Below, piece after piece: positions 1-11,183 of a stretch of DNA of 64,000 nucleotides; position 1 is the first letter of the stretch; every line of letters starts with the position of its first letter. The position numbers and the translations under genes were made by a program. This stretch comes from an uncultured Lachnospiraceae bacterium (GTDB lineage Bacteria; Bacillota; Clostridia; Lachnospirales; Lachnospiraceae). Location: the NCBI GenBank assembly GCA_944384025.1, contig CALWRS010000003.1, positions 186,001 through 250,000 of the forward strand, given 5' to 3'. A model generated the notes under the pieces. It was not told where the DNA came from and made no database searches. It saw only the letters and a list, made by a program, of their open reading frames with translations.

Positions 1-671
1 CGCTTCCGGAGTGGCAGGAGAGAATACGAGAGCTTCGCGAAATCGAAAAGACGGCGCCGCAGTCCGGAAAAACGTTGACGCCGTACCGCATCATTGATAT
101 AATGAGTGAAATTACGGACGAGGACACGATTGTGACGACCGACGTCGGACAGCACCAGATGTGGACGGCACAGCGCTATCCGTTCGAAAAACCTCGTACT
201 TTTCTTTCCAGCGGCGGACTTGGAACGATGGGCTTTGGCATGGGCGCGGCAATCGGCGCACAGATGGCAACCGGCAGACGCGTTGTTTTAGTTACCGGAG
301 ACGGAAGCTTTGGCATGAATTTGAACGAACTGGCAACTGCGGTAACGAACCGGATTCCGATGGTGATTGTCATTATGAACAACGGCGTGCTTGGCATGGT
401 GCGTCAGTGGCAGACGCTGTTTTTCCAGAAGCACTACTCGAACACGACGCTTGCAAGACAGACAGATTTTGTAAAGCTTGCGGAAGCGTTTGGCGCAGTA
501 GGTATGCGCGCGGCAGATCCGAAAGCGTTTGAGGAAGCATTCCGGATGGCGTTTACGATGGACGGCCCGGTTGTAATTGACTGCTTGATTGACGAGGACG
601 AATTTGTTCTTCCGATGCTGCCTCCGGGCGGCTCCATGGACGATGTGATTACCGAGATTAAGGAGGAATGA
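1..671 (+). CDS. ilvB: Acetolactate synthase large subunit, 5'-truncated (C-terminal part)
   Basis: This is the C-terminal third of the catalytic subunit of acetohydroxyacid synthase, which condenses pyruvate with pyruvate or 2-oxobutyrate in the first common step of valine, leucine and isoleucine synthesis. The reading frame is open from base 3. The visible part carries the thiamine-diphosphate domain: DVGQHQMW, then GDGSFGMN and NNGVLGMVRQW, the GDG...NN motif that binds Mg-ThDP. The gene begins upstream of the window, so any leader or T-box is not visible. Its stop codon sits inside the ribosome binding region of ilvN, so the two subunits are probably translationally coupled. A TTG at 75 is internal and not a start. 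Confidence 0.95.
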   Translation, partial: LPEWQERIRELREIEKTAPQSGKTLTPYRIIDIMSEITDEDTIVTTDVGQHQMWTAQRYPFEKPRTFLSSGGLGTMGFGMGAAIGAQMATGRRVVLVTGDGSFGMNLNELATAVTNRIPMVIVIMNNGVLGMVRQWQTLFFQKHYSNTTLARQTDFVKLAEAFGAVGMRAADPKAFEEAFRMAFTMDGPVVIDCLIDEDEFVLPMLPPGGSMDDVITEIKEE

Positions 672-676
672 TATCG

Positions 677-1174
677 ATGGAACGACATGTAATAGCGGTT
701 CTTGTGGCAAACGTATCCGGCGTTTTAAGCCGCGTCTCCGGAATGTTTACGCGCAGAGGATTTAACATTGACAGTTTGACGGTGGGCGAGACGGAGTCGA
801 GCGATTTCTCAAGAATTACCGTATCTTTCCACGGCGACAGCGCAGTGCAGGAGCAGGTAGTAAAACAGCTTGCAAAGCTGCACGACGTAAAAGAGGTCGA
901 GGTGCTTCGGCCGGAAGAGACCGTATCGCGTGAGCTTTTGCTTGTGAAAGTGAAAAACGATTCGGAAACAAGACAGGACATTTTGGCTGCGGCAAACGTC
1001 TATCGTGCGAAGATTATTGATTATTCCCTTGAGGCGCTTTGCTGCGAGATTACCGGAGAAACGTCGAAGGTAGAAGCGTTTATTGAATTGATGAAGCCCT
1101 TTGGCATTTTGGAAATGTGCCGGACTGGTCTGGTGGCTTTGGAAAGAGGCTGTAACTGCCTGAAAACAAAATAG
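677..1174 (+). CDS. ilvN: Acetolactate synthase small (regulatory) subunit
   Basis: Regulatory subunit of acetohydroxyacid synthase; it binds branched-chain amino acids through its ACT domain and stimulates the large subunit. The N-terminus MERHVIAVLVANVSGVLSR is the typical ACT start, followed by RRGFNIDSLTVGETE, and the C-terminal domain ends near residue 160, the normal family length. An ATG at 668 overlaps the ilvB stop but lies one base after the AAGGAGG (660-666). The ATG at 677 has a ten-base spacer and begins exactly at the family N-terminus, so I chose it. It is the second gene of the ilv-leu operon. Confidence 0.94.
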   Translation: MERHVIAVLVANVSGVLSRVSGMFTRRGFNIDSLTVGETESSDFSRITVSFHGDSAVQEQVVKQLAKLHDVKEVEVLRPEETVSRELLLVKVKNDSETRQDILAAANVYRAKIIDYSLEALCCEITGETSKVEAFIELMKPFGILEMCRTGLVALERGCNCLKTK

Positions 1175-1199
1175 ACAGTTGCCATATATAATTTTATAA

Positions 1200-2255
<1,056 letters not shown>

Positions 2256-2302
2256 TCGCAGGATAACAAAACCTGATTGCTTTTTTGCAGTAGGGTTTGG
2301 CG

Positions 2303-2349
2303 GGCCGCTTTTTCGATTGTTCGGGAAAGCGGTCGCTTACTAAAAGCGA
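2303..2349 (+). promoter_or_regulatory. Two overlapping hairpins between ilvC and ilvD
   Basis: A nine-pair stem (2303-2311 with 2326-2334, GGCCGCTTT against AAAGCGGTC) is followed by a six-pair stem (2333-2338 with 2344-2349, TCGCTT against AAGCGA). They share bases 2333-2334, so they compete at the junction. Neither ends in a proper T-tract, so a simple terminator is unlikely; RNA processing, differential stability or attenuation inside the ilv operon are possible. Seen directly; the function is inference. Confidence 0.35.
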
Positions 2350-2363
2350 AGAAAAAAGGAGGA

Positions 2364-4043
2364 ATGGATTTGAGCTGCAATTTTTTCTGTGAGGGCGTAG
2401 AAAAAGCGCCGCAGCGTTCGCTGTTTCGCGCGCTGGGACATACGCAGGAGGATATGCAAAGACCGTTAGTCGGCATTGTGTCTTCCTACAACGAAATTGT
2501 TCCGGGACATATGAATCTGGATAAAATCGTAGAGGCAGTAAAACTTGGCGTTGCAATGGCAGGAGGAACGCCGGTTGTTTTCCCGGCGATTGCCGTGTGC
2601 GACGGAATTGCCATGGGGCATACGGGGATGAAGTATTCCCTTGTTACGAGGGACTTGATCGCGGACTCTACGGAGTGTATGGCGCTTGCGCATCACTTTG
2701 ACGCCCTGGTTATGATTCCTAACTGCGACAAAAACGTTCCGGGGCTTTTGATGGCGGCGGCACGAATTAATATCCCTACCATTTTTGTCAGCGGCGGCCC
2801 GATGCTTGCCGGACACGTAAAAGGAAAGAAGACAAGCCTTTCTAGCATGTTTGAGGCGGTAGGCGCATACTCCGCCGGAAAAATGTCGGAAGAAGACGTG
2901 GCGGAGTACGAAAATCACGCCTGCCCTACGTGCGGTTCCTGTTCGGGAATGTACACAGCAAACTCCATGAACTGCCTGACGGAAGTTCTTGGCATGGGGC
3001 TTAAAGGAAACGGTACAATTCCCGCCGTATATTCCGAGCGCATTGCGCTGGCGAAAAAAGCCGGTATGCAAGTAATGGAGCTGCTGCGAAAGAACATCCG
3101 TCCGCTTGATATTATGACGGAAAAAGCGTTCCAAAACGCGCTCGCGGCAGACATGGCGCTTGGCTGCTCCACAAACAGTATGCTGCACCTCCCGGCGATT
3201 GCCAACGAATGCGGCGTAACCATCAATCTGGACATTGCCAACGAAATCAGTGCCAGAACGCCGAATTTGTGCCATCTGGCACCGGCCGGTCACACGTACA
3301 TGGAAGACTTAAACGAGGCGGGCGGCGTGTATGCCGTATTAAACGAGCTTAGCAAAAAGAACCTCATTCATACCGACTGTATGACGTGCACGGGAAAGAC
3401 GGTAGGCGAAAACATTGCCGGATGCGTGAACAAAGACCCCGAAACGATTCGACCAATTGAAAGCCCGTACAGCGAAACGGGCGGTATTGCCGTTTTGAAA
3501 GGAAACTTAGCTCCGGATCGCTGCGTAGTAAAGCGAAGCGCAGTGGCTCCGGAAATGCTTGTTCACAAAGGCCCTGCAAAAGTTTTTGACAGCGAAGAAG
3601 AGGCGATTAAAGTTATTTACGAAGGCGGCGTAAAGGCGGGCGACGTTGTTGTCATTCGCTACGAGGGCCCCGCAGGAGGGCCGGGAATGCGCGAAATGCT
3701 TTCCCCGACTTCCGCAATTCAGGGCGCGGGACTTGGTTCAAGCGTTGCTCTTATTACGGACGGTCGTTTTTCCGGCGCGACGCGCGGCGCGGCAATCGGT
3801 CACGTTTCTCCGGAAGCAGTTAACGGCGGAACAATCGCTTACGTACAGGACGGCGATATAATCTCTATCGACATTCCAAACTACAGCATTACGCTGGAAG
3901 TTTCCGAAGAAGAGCTTGCGAAGAGAAAGCAGACGATGCCTATTAAGAAAAAAACCAACATCACCGGGTATCTTAAGCGTTACGCAGAAATGGTTTCTTC
4001 AGCGGATAAAGGCGCGATTATTAACAGACAAGGAAAGGAATGA
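2364..4043 (+). CDS. ilvD: Dihydroxy-acid dehydratase
   Basis: Fe-S dehydratase that makes the 2-oxo acids 3-methyl-2-oxobutanoate and 3-methyl-2-oxopentanoate. Diagnostic stretches are [49 protein letters not shown] (cluster cysteines) and the C-terminal [14 protein letters not shown]. Length is about 558 residues, normal for IlvD. The start is uncertain: the ATG at 2364 is only one base after GGAGG (2358-2362), while a TTG at 2370 has a seven-base spacer and may be the real start. A longer in-frame extension to 2277 has no family similarity. The stop overlaps the region just ahead of leuC. Confidence 0.95.
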   Translation: MDLSCNFFCEGVEKAPQRSLFRALGHTQEDMQRPLVGIVSSYNEIVPGHMNLDKIVEAVKLGVAMAGGTPVVFPAIAVCDGIAMGHTGMKYSLVTRDLIADSTECMALAHHFDALVMIPNCDKNVPGLLMAAARINIPTIFVSGGPMLAGHVKGKKTSLSSMFEAVGAYSAGKMSEEDVAEYENHACPTCGSCSGMYTANSMNCLTEVLGMGLKGNGTIPAVYSERIALAKKAGMQVMELLRKNIRPLDIMTEKAFQNALAADMALGCSTNSMLHLPAIANECGVTINLDIANEISARTPNLCHLAPAGHTYMEDLNEAGGVYAVLNELSKKNLIHTDCMTCTGKTVGENIAGCVNKDPETIRPIESPYSETGGIAVLKGNLAPDRCVVKRSAVAPEMLVHKGPAKVFDSEEEAIKVIYEGGVKAGDVVVIRYEGPAGGPGMREMLSPTSAIQGAGLGSSVALITDGRFSGATRGAAIGHVSPEAVNGGTIAYVQDGDIISIDIPNYSITLEVSEEELAKRKQTMPIKKKTNITGYLKRYAEMVSSADKGAIINRQGKE

Positions 4044-4048
4044 GAAAC

Positions 4049-5320
4049 ATGGGAATGACAATGACGCAAAAGATTCTTGCGGCTCATGCGGGACTTGACG
4101 AAGTTTGCGCGGGGCAGCTGATCTTAGCAAATCTGGATCTGGTGCTCGGGAACGACATCACCTCCCCGGTTGCCATCCGGGAATTTAACAAGCTCGGAAA
4201 ATCCCAAGTGTTTGACCGGGAAAAAGTCACGATGGTCATGGATCACTTTGCTCCTAACAAAGACATTAAAGCGGCGGAACAGTGCAAAATGTGCCGTAGT
4301 TTTTGTGACGAAAAGGAAATTACGCATTTTTACGATGTGGGCGAAATGGGCATTGAGCACGCGCTGCTTCCGGAAAAAGGACTGGTTGTTGCCGGAGACG
4401 TAGTGATTGGCGCGGACTCCCACACTTGTACGTACGGAGCCCTGGGCGCGTTTTCTACGGGCGTTGGCTCTACGGATATGGCGTGCGGCATGGCGGTAGG
4501 AAAAGCGTGGTTTAAAGTTCCTTCTGCAATTCAATTTGTCCTGAAAGGGAAATTGCAGCCATACGTTTCGGGAAAAGACGTGATTCTTCATATTATCGGG
4601 AAAATCGGCGTAGACGGAGCGCTTTACCGTTCGATGGAATTTACCGGAGAAGGGCTTGCTTCCCTGTCTATGAGCGACCGCCTTTGCATTGCCAACATGG
4701 CAATTGAAGCCGGAGCAAAGAACGGTATTTTTGAAGTCGATTCGATTACGCTTGATTACATAAAAGAGCATGGAAAGCGTGAGCCGAAAGTATTTAAGGC
4801 GGATGCGGATGCCGTTTACGACGAAGTAATAGAAATCGATTTGTCTGCACTTACGCCTACGGTTTCTTTCCCGCACCTTCCGGAAAATACGAAGACGTTT
4901 GACGAAATCGGCGAAGTAAAGATTGATCAGGCAGTAATTGGCTCCTGTACGAACGGACGTCTGGAAGATTTGATTGCGGCGGCGGAGATTTTAAAAGGAC
5001 GCAAAGTTGCAAAGAACGTCCGCACAATCGTTATCCCTGCTACGCAAAAGATTTATCTGGAAGCGATGGAAATGGGGCTTTTGAAGATCTTTATCGAAAG
5101 CGGCGCAGTCGTTTCGACGCCTACGTGCGGCCCGTGTCTTGGCGGATACATGGGAATTCTTGCAAAGGGAGAGCGAGCCGTAGCTACGACCAACCGCAAC
5201 TTTGTGGGACGAATGGGACATCCGGAGTCGGAAGTATATCTTGCAAGTCCTGCGGTAGCGGCTGCCAGCGCAGTAACCGGTCGTTTGACGGATCCGCGGA
5301 CGCTGATGTCGGGAAATTGA
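4049..5320 (+). CDS. leuC: 3-isopropylmalate dehydratase large subunit
   Basis: Aconitase-family [4Fe-4S] enzyme subunit that isomerises 2-isopropylmalate to 3-isopropylmalate in leucine synthesis, working as a dimer with LeuD. The N-terminus [15 protein letters not shown] is typical of the clostridial form. [18 protein letters not shown] and the cluster motifs GSCTNGR and [10 protein letters not shown] are present; 423 residues is the normal length. An ATG at 4040 overlaps the ilvD stop but touches the ribosome binding site; 4049 has a nine-base spacer from AAAGGA. No leuA was seen in this window. Confidence 0.95.
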   Translation: MGMTMTQKILAAHAGLDEVCAGQLILANLDLVLGNDITSPVAIREFNKLGKSQVFDREKVTMVMDHFAPNKDIKAAEQCKMCRSFCDEKEITHFYDVGEMGIEHALLPEKGLVVAGDVVIGADSHTCTYGALGAFSTGVGSTDMACGMAVGKAWFKVPSAIQFVLKGKLQPYVSGKDVILHIIGKIGVDGALYRSMEFTGEGLASLSMSDRLCIANMAIEAGAKNGIFEVDSITLDYIKEHGKREPKVFKADADAVYDEVIEIDLSALTPTVSFPHLPENTKTFDEIGEVKIDQAVIGSCTNGRLEDLIAAAEILKGRKVAKNVRTIVIPATQKIYLEAMEMGLLKIFIESGAVVSTPTCGPCLGGYMGILAKGERAVATTNRNFVGRMGHPESEVYLASPAVAAASAVTGRLTDPRTLMSGN

Positions 5321-5339
5321 GAAAGAAGGGAGCGCATAT

Positions 5340-5834
5340 ATGAAATATAATGGAACGGTTATTCGATATGGCGACAACGTCGATACGGACGTTATTATTC
5401 CCGCCCGCTATCTGAATACGAGCGACAAAAAAGAGCTGGCTTCGCACTGCATGGAAGATTTGGACACGACGTTTGTCGGCCGTGTGAAACCCGGAGATAT
5501 TATGGTGGCAGGCTGGAACTTTGGCTGCGGTTCTTCACGGGAGCATGCGCCGATTGCCATTAAAGAGAGCGGCATTTCGCTCGTAATTGCAAAGAGCTTT
5601 GCGAGGATTTTCTACCGCAATTCTATCAACATCGGTCTTGGCATTGTAGAGTGCCCGGAGGCGGCGGAGGAAATTTCCGAAGGAGATGTTGTGGAAGCGG
5701 ATATGGATCAGGGCGTAATTTATAATCGGACGACCGGCAAGGAATACCGCACGGCGCCCTTTCCAGAGTTTATACAGAAAATTATTGAAAACGGCGGGCT
5801 GATTTCCTCCATCGCGGACGGAATCATCCGGTAG
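5340..5834 (+). CDS. leuD: 3-isopropylmalate dehydratase small subunit
   Basis: Swivel-domain partner of LeuC. The sequence starts [19 protein letters not shown] and carries the substrate-loop region [14 protein letters not shown] and [17 protein letters not shown], all standard for LeuD. At 164 residues it is the short LeuD form found in archaea and clostridia. It lies 19 bases after leuC, preceded by a GAAAGAAGGGAG ribosome binding region, and 20 bases ahead of leuB. Confidence 0.95.
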   Translation: MKYNGTVIRYGDNVDTDVIIPARYLNTSDKKELASHCMEDLDTTFVGRVKPGDIMVAGWNFGCGSSREHAPIAIKESGISLVIAKSFARIFYRNSINIGLGIVECPEAAEEISEGDVVEADMDQGVIYNRTTGKEYRTAPFPEFIQKIIENGGLISSIADGIIR

Positions 5835-5854
5835 AAAAAAAGAGGAAAAGGATT

Positions 5855-6931
5855 ATGGAATATCGTATTGCTTTGCTGCGCGGCGACGGAATCGGCCCGG
5901 AAATTGTAGACAGCGCCGTGCGGGTGCTAGAGCGAATCGGAGAGCGTTTTGGACATCGGTTTTGCTTTACGCCTTATTTGATTGGCGGCTGCGCGATTGA
6001 CGCCACCGGCAAGCCGCTTCCGGAGGAAACGGTAGAAGGCTGTTTGGCAAGCGACAGCGTGCTTTTAGGAGCGGTTGGCGGCCCGAAGTGGGATTCGCAG
6101 CCGGGACACTTGCGGCCGGAAAAAGCGCTTCTTGGCATTCGCTCTGCGCTTGGACTGTTTACGAATCTGCGCCCCGCAAAACTGTATCCCGCGTTAAAAG
6201 ACGCGTCTCCTTTGCGCGCGGACATCGTTGCAAAGGGCTTTGATTTGATGATTGTACGCGAGCTGACCGGCGGAATTTACTTTGGCGAGAGAGGAAAGCG
6301 GGAAGGCAAGTACGGCGAAGAAGCCTACGATACCGAAGCGTACAGCCGTATGGAAATTACGCGCATTGGACGCGTTGCCTTTGAAACGGCAAGGAAAAGA
6401 GGCCGCAAGCTTACAAGCATTGACAAGGCGAACGTGCTGGAGACGTCTCGGCTGTGGAGAGAAATTATGCACGAGATGGCAAAGGAGTATCCGGACGTGG
6501 AGTATTCCGATTTGCTTGTTGACAACGCTGCCATGCAGCTTGTAAAAAATCCGGCGCAGTTTGACGTCGTAGTAACTTCCAACATGTTTGGCGACATTCT
6601 TTCCGACGAAGCGTCGCAAATAACCGGTTCCATCGGTATGCTTGCGTCTGCTTCTCTTGGAGATACAAAGCGCGGTATGTACGAGCCGATTCACGGTTCC
6701 GCGCCGGATATCGCAGGGAAAAACGTTGCCAACCCGATTGCAACTATTTTGTCTGCTGCTATGATGCTTCGGTATTCGTTTGACCTTGCACAGGAGGCGG
6801 ACTGCATCGAACAGGCTGTGGATCGCGTGCTTGAAAAAGGGTATCGAACCGCTGATTTACTTGGAGCAAGCAAGGAAACGCCGCTTAGCTGCACGGAGAT
6901 GACAGAGAAAATTCTAGCGGAAATTTTATGA
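5855..6931 (+). CDS. leuB: 3-isopropylmalate dehydrogenase
   Basis: NAD-dependent oxidative decarboxylation of 3-isopropylmalate to 4-methyl-2-oxopentanoate, the last dedicated leucine step before transamination. Visible motifs are [10 protein letters not shown] at the N-terminus, [18 protein letters not shown], the substrate-binding [13 protein letters not shown] and the Asp/NAD region [15 protein letters not shown] followed by [13 protein letters not shown]. At 358 residues it is full length. Its stop overlaps the start of the following ATPase gene by four bases (ATGA), so that gene is translated as part of the leucine operon. Confidence 0.95.
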   Translation: MEYRIALLRGDGIGPEIVDSAVRVLERIGERFGHRFCFTPYLIGGCAIDATGKPLPEETVEGCLASDSVLLGAVGGPKWDSQPGHLRPEKALLGIRSALGLFTNLRPAKLYPALKDASPLRADIVAKGFDLMIVRELTGGIYFGERGKREGKYGEEAYDTEAYSRMEITRIGRVAFETARKRGRKLTSIDKANVLETSRLWREIMHEMAKEYPDVEYSDLLVDNAAMQLVKNPAQFDVVVTSNMFGDILSDEASQITGSIGMLASASLGDTKRGMYEPIHGSAPDIAGKNVANPIATILSAAMMLRYSFDLAQEADCIEQAVDRVLEKGYRTADLLGASKETPLSCTEMTEKILAEIL

Positions 6932-8121
6932 GTACACAATTAGAACAATTAAACTGCGGCTTGCAGTCGCTGGTCGTATTTCGCGGAATACGAAAAAAAC
7001 CGGTAATAAAAGCGCTGCTGCAATTTTTGCAGGCAGACTCTGCGGATGCGCTTACGCAAATTGAGCGCTACGCAGAGTTTGTAAGCTGCATCTACGAAAC
7101 GACAGGAAATTGGAGCGAATGTCTGCTGTCGCTTGTGATGGAAAACGAGAACGCCTACATTTTATGCCGTGCGCAGGGAAAGCAGGTGGATGCCTGCATG
7201 GAGGAGTGCGTTTGGCAGGAGCTCTCTTTTTTGGAGCGGCTTGCGGCTCTAACAAGCAGCGAGCTAACGCGCGGGATTGCTTACGAAGGCTTCCTGCCGC
7301 GTTATGAAGTGCGGCCGATGGATTTTCGCGGCGCTTACGCGTCTAGAATCCAGCAGATTGGACGGCACGGATACGGCATCTATTCGCAGTACACGATGTT
7401 TTTAATCAAAGACGGAGAAATTGTTCCGGTGCGTTACCCGGACGAGACGCGTTTGGAGGATTTGGTCGGATACGAGCGCGAGCGGGGCGAAGTCATTGCA
7501 AACACGGAAGTTTTGCTGGCAGGCAAACGTGCGCAAAACGCGCTTTTGGCGGGCGATGCCGGAACGGGCAAGTCGTCCACGGTAAAAGCAATCGTTAACG
7601 CGTATGCCGACAGAGGACTGCGATTGATTGAAATTACAAAAGAGCAGCTTAGAGAGCTTCCGCATGTGCTTGATATGCTGAGCAAAAACCCATTGAAATT
7701 TATTTTGTTTATCGACGATTTATCGTTTTCTTCGGATGACGACTGCTTTGGCGCGCTGAAAGCGACGCTGGAAGGGTCGGTTTCGGCAAGAGCAAACAAC
7801 GTAGTTATTTACGCTACAAGCAACCGACGTCACTTGATTCGGGAACAGTTTTCGGACAGGGAAGGCGACGATATTCACCGAAACGACACAATGCAGCAGC
7901 TTTTATCGCTTTCCGCCCGTTTTGGACTGAAAGTCACCTTTTCAAAACCCGATAAGAACAGCTATTTGCGCATTGTCTTCGAGCTTGCAAAACAAGAAGG
8001 AATCTGTATGGACGAGGCTCTGCTTACCCAGCGGGCGGAAGCGTTTGCATTAGCGGGAAGCGGACGTTCTCCCAGAACGGCAAAGCAATTTATACAGACG
8101 ATTAAAAGTGAGGAGGCATAA
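6928..8121 (+). CDS. DUF815-type AAA family ATPase
   Basis: Predicted cytosolic ATPase of the DUF815/PF05673 group, whose biochemical role is not established. The C-terminal half holds Walker [16 protein letters not shown] (about residues 208-222), Walker [11 protein letters not shown], and the [13 protein letters not shown] segment typical of the family. The first ~190 residues form a less conserved helical domain. It overlaps leuB by ATGA and is followed six bases later by ilvA, so it is embedded in the branched-chain operon. I see no motif tying it to amino acid metabolism; operon membership may be incidental. The family call is firm; the function is unknown. Confidence 0.85.
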   Translation: MSTQLEQLNCGLQSLVVFRGIRKKPVIKALLQFLQADSADALTQIERYAEFVSCIYETTGNWSECLLSLVMENENAYILCRAQGKQVDACMEECVWQELSFLERLAALTSSELTRGIAYEGFLPRYEVRPMDFRGAYASRIQQIGRHGYGIYSQYTMFLIKDGEIVPVRYPDETRLEDLVGYERERGEVIANTEVLLAGKRAQNALLAGDAGTGKSSTVKAIVNAYADRGLRLIEITKEQLRELPHVLDMLSKNPLKFILFIDDLSFSSDDDCFGALKATLEGSVSARANNVVIYATSNRRHLIREQFSDREGDDIHRNDTMQQLLSLSARFGLKVTFSKPDKNSYLRIVFELAKQEGICMDEALLTQRAEAFALAGSGRSPRTAKQFIQTIKSEEA

Positions 8122-8127
8122 TATCAC

Positions 8128-9324
8128 ATGCTCGCGCTTGATAAGATTTATCATGCAAAATACGTACTGAAACCTGTCATTAGGGAAACGGATTTGATTC
8201 CCGCGCCGAAAATCGCACCGGACGCGCAGGTTTACCTAAAGTCAGAAAATTTGCAAATTACCGGTTCTTTTAAAGTTCGCGGAGCTTATTACAAAATCTC
8301 GCAGCTTAGCGAGGAAGAAAAGGCAAGAGGCGTTATTGCCTGCTCTGCCGGAAATCACGCGCAGGGCGTTGCCTTAGCGGCGACGAGGCACGGAATTTCT
8401 TCGCTTATTTGTCTGCCGGACGGAGCGCCAATCTCGAAAGTTGAGGCGACAAAAAGCTATGGAGCGGACATTTGCTTAGTAAACGGCGTTTATGACGACG
8501 CGTACGCAAAAGCTATGCAGCTTCAGGAAGAGAAAAAGTATGCATTTATTCACCCGTTTGACGACGAGGACGTAATTGCTGGACAGGGGACGATTGGACT
8601 GGAGCTTATTGAGCAGCTGCCAGACATGGACGCTGTCGTCGTGCCCGTTGGCGGAGGCGGACTGATATCTGGACTTGCCTTTGCAATCAAAAGCCTGAAT
8701 CCGCGCGTAAAAGTCTACGGCGTACAGGCGGCGGGCGCTCCGAGTATGCAGCAGTCACTATCGCAAGGAAAGATTATCCGGCTTCCCGGCGTTTCTACGA
8801 TTGCGGACGGTATTGCCGTAAAAGAACCGGGGGAGCATACGTTTTCGTGCTGCGCAAAATACGTAGACGATATCGTTACGGTGACGGATGACGAAATCTC
8901 CGCCGCCATTCTTGCGCTGATTGAAAATCAAAAGCTGATTGTGGAGGGCGCAGGCGCCGTGCCGGTTGCCGCCGTCATGTTTCACAAAGTGCCGGTGGAA
9001 GGAAAGAAGGTCGTCTGTCTGCTTTCGGGAGGCAATATCGACGTTACGATCCTTTCGCGGGTAATTAAGCGAGGCTTATTAATGTCCGGCAGAACCGTTT
9101 CGATGAACATAGAGATGATCGATAAGCCAGGACAGCTGCGTGACGTATCCAAACTGATTGCGGAAATGGGTGCGAACGTCACTTCCGTGCACCACGAGCG
9201 CGCGAACGAAGGCTCGGCGGTCAACGGCTGCTATTTGCGGATCGTTATGGAAACAAGAAACTACGAGCACATTGCCGAAATCCGCAGGAAACTTACCGAA
9301 AATGGATTTCGCATTGAGGATTGA
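8128..9324 (+). CDS. ilvA: Threonine ammonia-lyase with C-terminal ACT domain
   Basis: PLP enzyme that deaminates threonine to 2-oxobutyrate, the isoleucine precursor. The PLP lysine is in NLQITGSFKVRGAYYK (Lys49), the phosphate-binding loop is VPVGGGGLISGLA, and GAGAVPVAA is near residue 275. The last ~75 residues (MNIEMIDKPGQLRDVSKLI onward) form a single ACT domain. The 398-residue layout is the short form sometimes called catabolic; in an ilv operon a biosynthetic role is more likely. AGGAGG lies at 8111-8116, eleven bases from the ATG. ridA follows 14 bases downstream. Confidence 0.92.
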   Translation: MLALDKIYHAKYVLKPVIRETDLIPAPKIAPDAQVYLKSENLQITGSFKVRGAYYKISQLSEEEKARGVIACSAGNHAQGVALAATRHGISSLICLPDGAPISKVEATKSYGADICLVNGVYDDAYAKAMQLQEEKKYAFIHPFDDEDVIAGQGTIGLELIEQLPDMDAVVVPVGGGGLISGLAFAIKSLNPRVKVYGVQAAGAPSMQQSLSQGKIIRLPGVSTIADGIAVKEPGEHTFSCCAKYVDDIVTVTDDEISAAILALIENQKLIVEGAGAVPVAAVMFHKVPVEGKKVVCLLSGGNIDVTILSRVIKRGLLMSGRTVSMNIEMIDKPGQLRDVSKLIAEMGANVTSVHHERANEGSAVNGCYLRIVMETRNYEHIAEIRRKLTENGFRIED

Positions 9325-9338
9325 CAAGGAGGTCATAT

Positions 9339-9713
9339 ATGGAAACAGTTTATACAAAAAATGCTCCCGCTGCGATCGGGCCGTATTCGCAGGCAGTGAT
9401 TTGCGGAGATTTGGTTTATACTTCCGGACAGATTGCCATCAATCCGGCTACCGGAGAAGTGGAAGCCGCCGATATTGTCGGACAGACAGAGCAGATTATG
9501 AAAAACTTGGGAGAGGTTCTTTTGGCATCGGGGAGTTCCTTTGAAAAAGCGGTGAAGACAACTTGTTTTCTTGCCGATATGGGGGATTTCGCGGCGTTTA
9601 ATGAAGTGTACGGCAAGTATTTTACGGGAAAGCCGGCGAGAAGCTGCGTTGCGGTTCGGACACTCCCCAAAAATGTATTGGCCGAAGTAGAAGTGATTGC
9701 CTCGATAAAGTAA
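9339..9713 (+). CDS. ridA: RidA family enamine/imine deaminase
   Basis: Small trimeric protein (124 residues) that hydrolyses the reactive enamine/imine intermediates released by PLP dehydratases such as IlvA, protecting PLP enzymes from damage. METVYTKNAPAAIGPYSQA and the C-terminal CVAVRTLPKNVLAEVEVIA with its substrate-binding Arg are standard YjgF/RidA signatures. AAGGAGG at 9326-9332 selects the ATG at 9339; the longer frame from 9321 lacks a site. Position directly after ilvA fits this role well. It appears to be the last gene of the operon. Confidence 0.94.
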   Translation: METVYTKNAPAAIGPYSQAVICGDLVYTSGQIAINPATGEVEAADIVGQTEQIMKNLGEVLLASGSSFEKAVKTTCFLADMGDFAAFNEVYGKYFTGKPARSCVAVRTLPKNVLAEVEVIASIK

Positions 9714-9741
9714 GTTTTTGCGGAAACCGCGCATTTTTATG

Positions 9742-9770
9742 TTGACAATCGAGAAAAAGTATTGTATCAT
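9742..9770 (+). promoter_or_regulatory. Sigma-A promoter of the tRNA-Trp gene
   Basis: TTGACA (9742-9747), a 17-base spacer and TATCAT (9765-9770) lie about 40 bases upstream of the tRNA. This nearly consensus promoter starts a separate transcription unit after ridA. Confidence 0.8.
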
Positions 9771-9811
9771 TGGGAAGTGGTCTGAGTCAGGCTCTTGACC
9801 GTTTCCAAAAT

Positions 9812-9884
9812 AGGGGTATAGTTCAGCTGGTAGAATAACGGTCTCCAAAACCGCAGGTCGTGGGTTCGAATCCTACTGCCCCTG
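9812..9884 (+). tRNA. trnW: tRNA-Trp (anticodon CCA)
   Basis: The sequence folds into a cloverleaf: acceptor stem AGGGGTA (9812-9818) with TGCCCCT (9877-9883), D-arm GTTCAGCTGGTAGAA, anticodon loop CTCCAAA giving anticodon CCA, and T-arm GTGGGTTCGAATCCTAC. The discriminator base is G, as expected for bacterial tRNA-Trp. The 3' CCA is not encoded. It is a single-gene unit with its own promoter and terminator. Confidence 0.95.
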
Positions 9885-9890
9885 ACATGC

Positions 9891-9920
9891 CGGAGCAAAG
9901 TTCGCTTTGCTCCGTTTTTT
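9891..9920 (+). terminator. Rho-independent terminator of tRNA-Trp
   Basis: A perfect ten-pair stem (CGGAGCAAAG with CTTTGCTCCG, 9891-9900 and 9905-9914), a stable TTCG tetraloop and six T residues directly after it. Confidence 0.92.
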
Positions 9921-9995
9921 ATTGCAAAAAAAGACAAGCAATCGCCCGCTTTTTATGGTACAATAGGGGAAACTGGAAGGAAAGGAATTCTTTTT

Positions 9996-11171
9996 ATGAA
10001 ACGCATTAAAAGATTTACAAAAGAGAATCCATGGATGCTTCTGGGATTGGCAGGGCTTGTTTTGCTGCTTGGACTAAGCCTGTTGTATCAAAGGCAGCAC
10101 GCTTCCGGAGCTGAAACGGCTGCAAAGAACGTGGCGTCGCCTACTCCAAAAGAAGAGGCGGACGCGCCTTTGCAGGCAACAAAAGCGCCGGCTTCGACCA
10201 AGGCTCCGACAACGGTTCCATCGCCGACAACCGACCCGCATCAAGGGATGGTGCGCAGTCCGCTGACGAACGAATGGATGGATGAGAGCATGGCAAACCG
10301 GCGGCCGATTGCCGTTATGCTAAACAATGTAAAAGTAGCTGTCCCGCAGTCCGGAATTGCAAGCGCGGGAATTGTTTACGAATGCATGGTAGAAGGAAAT
10401 GTCACGCGGCTTATGGCAGTCATCGAAGATTACGAAGGCCTTGCTAAAATCGGTTCCGTGCGAAGCTGCCGGGCATATTATCTGGACTGGGCGTTAGAAT
10501 GGGACGCGTTGTATATGCACTACGGCGGACCGGTCAAGTACGTTTCCGAGCTGCTACGGCGCTCCGATGTTCATAACTTAGACGGAACGTATCTGGAAGG
10601 GCTGACGTTTTACCGGACGTCGGACCGAAAGGCACCGCATAACGCTTACGCATCGGGAGAAGGCGTGATTTTGGGCGCGGATAAAAAAGGGTATCCGCTG
10701 ACGCATACAGAAAATTTTGTGGCGCGGCACTTTCAGTTTGCATCGGAAGAAGAGCCGAATCTTTTGCTACAGGGAGTGTCTGCAAAGCGCGTAGAGCCGG
10801 GATATACTTACCATAAGCCGTATTTTGTTTACAACGAGGAGGACGGCTTATATTACCGGTATCAGTTCGGAGAGCCGCAAATAGACGAGAGAACCGGGGA
10901 GCAGCTGGCGTATAAAAATATTATTTTTCAGTTTGCTGCGTCAAAGACGCTTGACCGAAACGGCTACTTAAGTTTTGCGACAAAAGCCTCGAACATGGGC
11001 GGATATTTTGTTACAAACGGGCGAGCCATCCCCATTGTCTGGTCAAAGAGCAGCGACTACGAGCCGACACGCTTTTACGATGAAAACGGACAGGAGATTT
11101 CGCTAAATACCGGAAAGACTTGGATTTGCGTCATTCAAAATTCTAAGAAAGATGCAGTTGTTCTTGAATAA
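9996..11171 (+). CDS. DUF3048 domain protein, membrane-anchored
   Basis: Predicted extracytoplasmic protein of the DUF3048/YerB group; its biochemical function is not known to me. Residues about 14-33 (WMLLGLAGLVLLLGLSLLY) form a single N-terminal membrane anchor or uncleaved signal; there is no lipobox cysteine. A Pro/Thr/Ala-rich linker to about residue 80 is followed by the DUF3048 core: RPIAVMLNNVKVAVPQSGI, VYECMVEGNVTRLMAV and IGSVRSCRAYYLDWA. It is preceded by an extended -10-like TGGTACAAT (9956-9964) but no clear -35. It starts the run toward tgt and yajC. Confidence 0.82.
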   Translation: MKRIKRFTKENPWMLLGLAGLVLLLGLSLLYQRQHASGAETAAKNVASPTPKEEADAPLQATKAPASTKAPTTVPSPTTDPHQGMVRSPLTNEWMDESMANRRPIAVMLNNVKVAVPQSGIASAGIVYECMVEGNVTRLMAVIEDYEGLAKIGSVRSCRAYYLDWALEWDALYMHYGGPVKYVSELLRRSDVHNLDGTYLEGLTFYRTSDRKAPHNAYASGEGVILGADKKGYPLTHTENFVARHFQFASEEEPNLLLQGVSAKRVEPGYTYHKPYFVYNEEDGLYYRYQFGEPQIDERTGEQLAYKNIIFQFAASKTLDRNGYLSFATKASNMGGYFVTNGRAIPIVWSKSSDYEPTRFYDENGQEISLNTGKTWICVIQNSKKDAVVLE

Positions 11172-11183
11172 AAGGAGAAGAGT

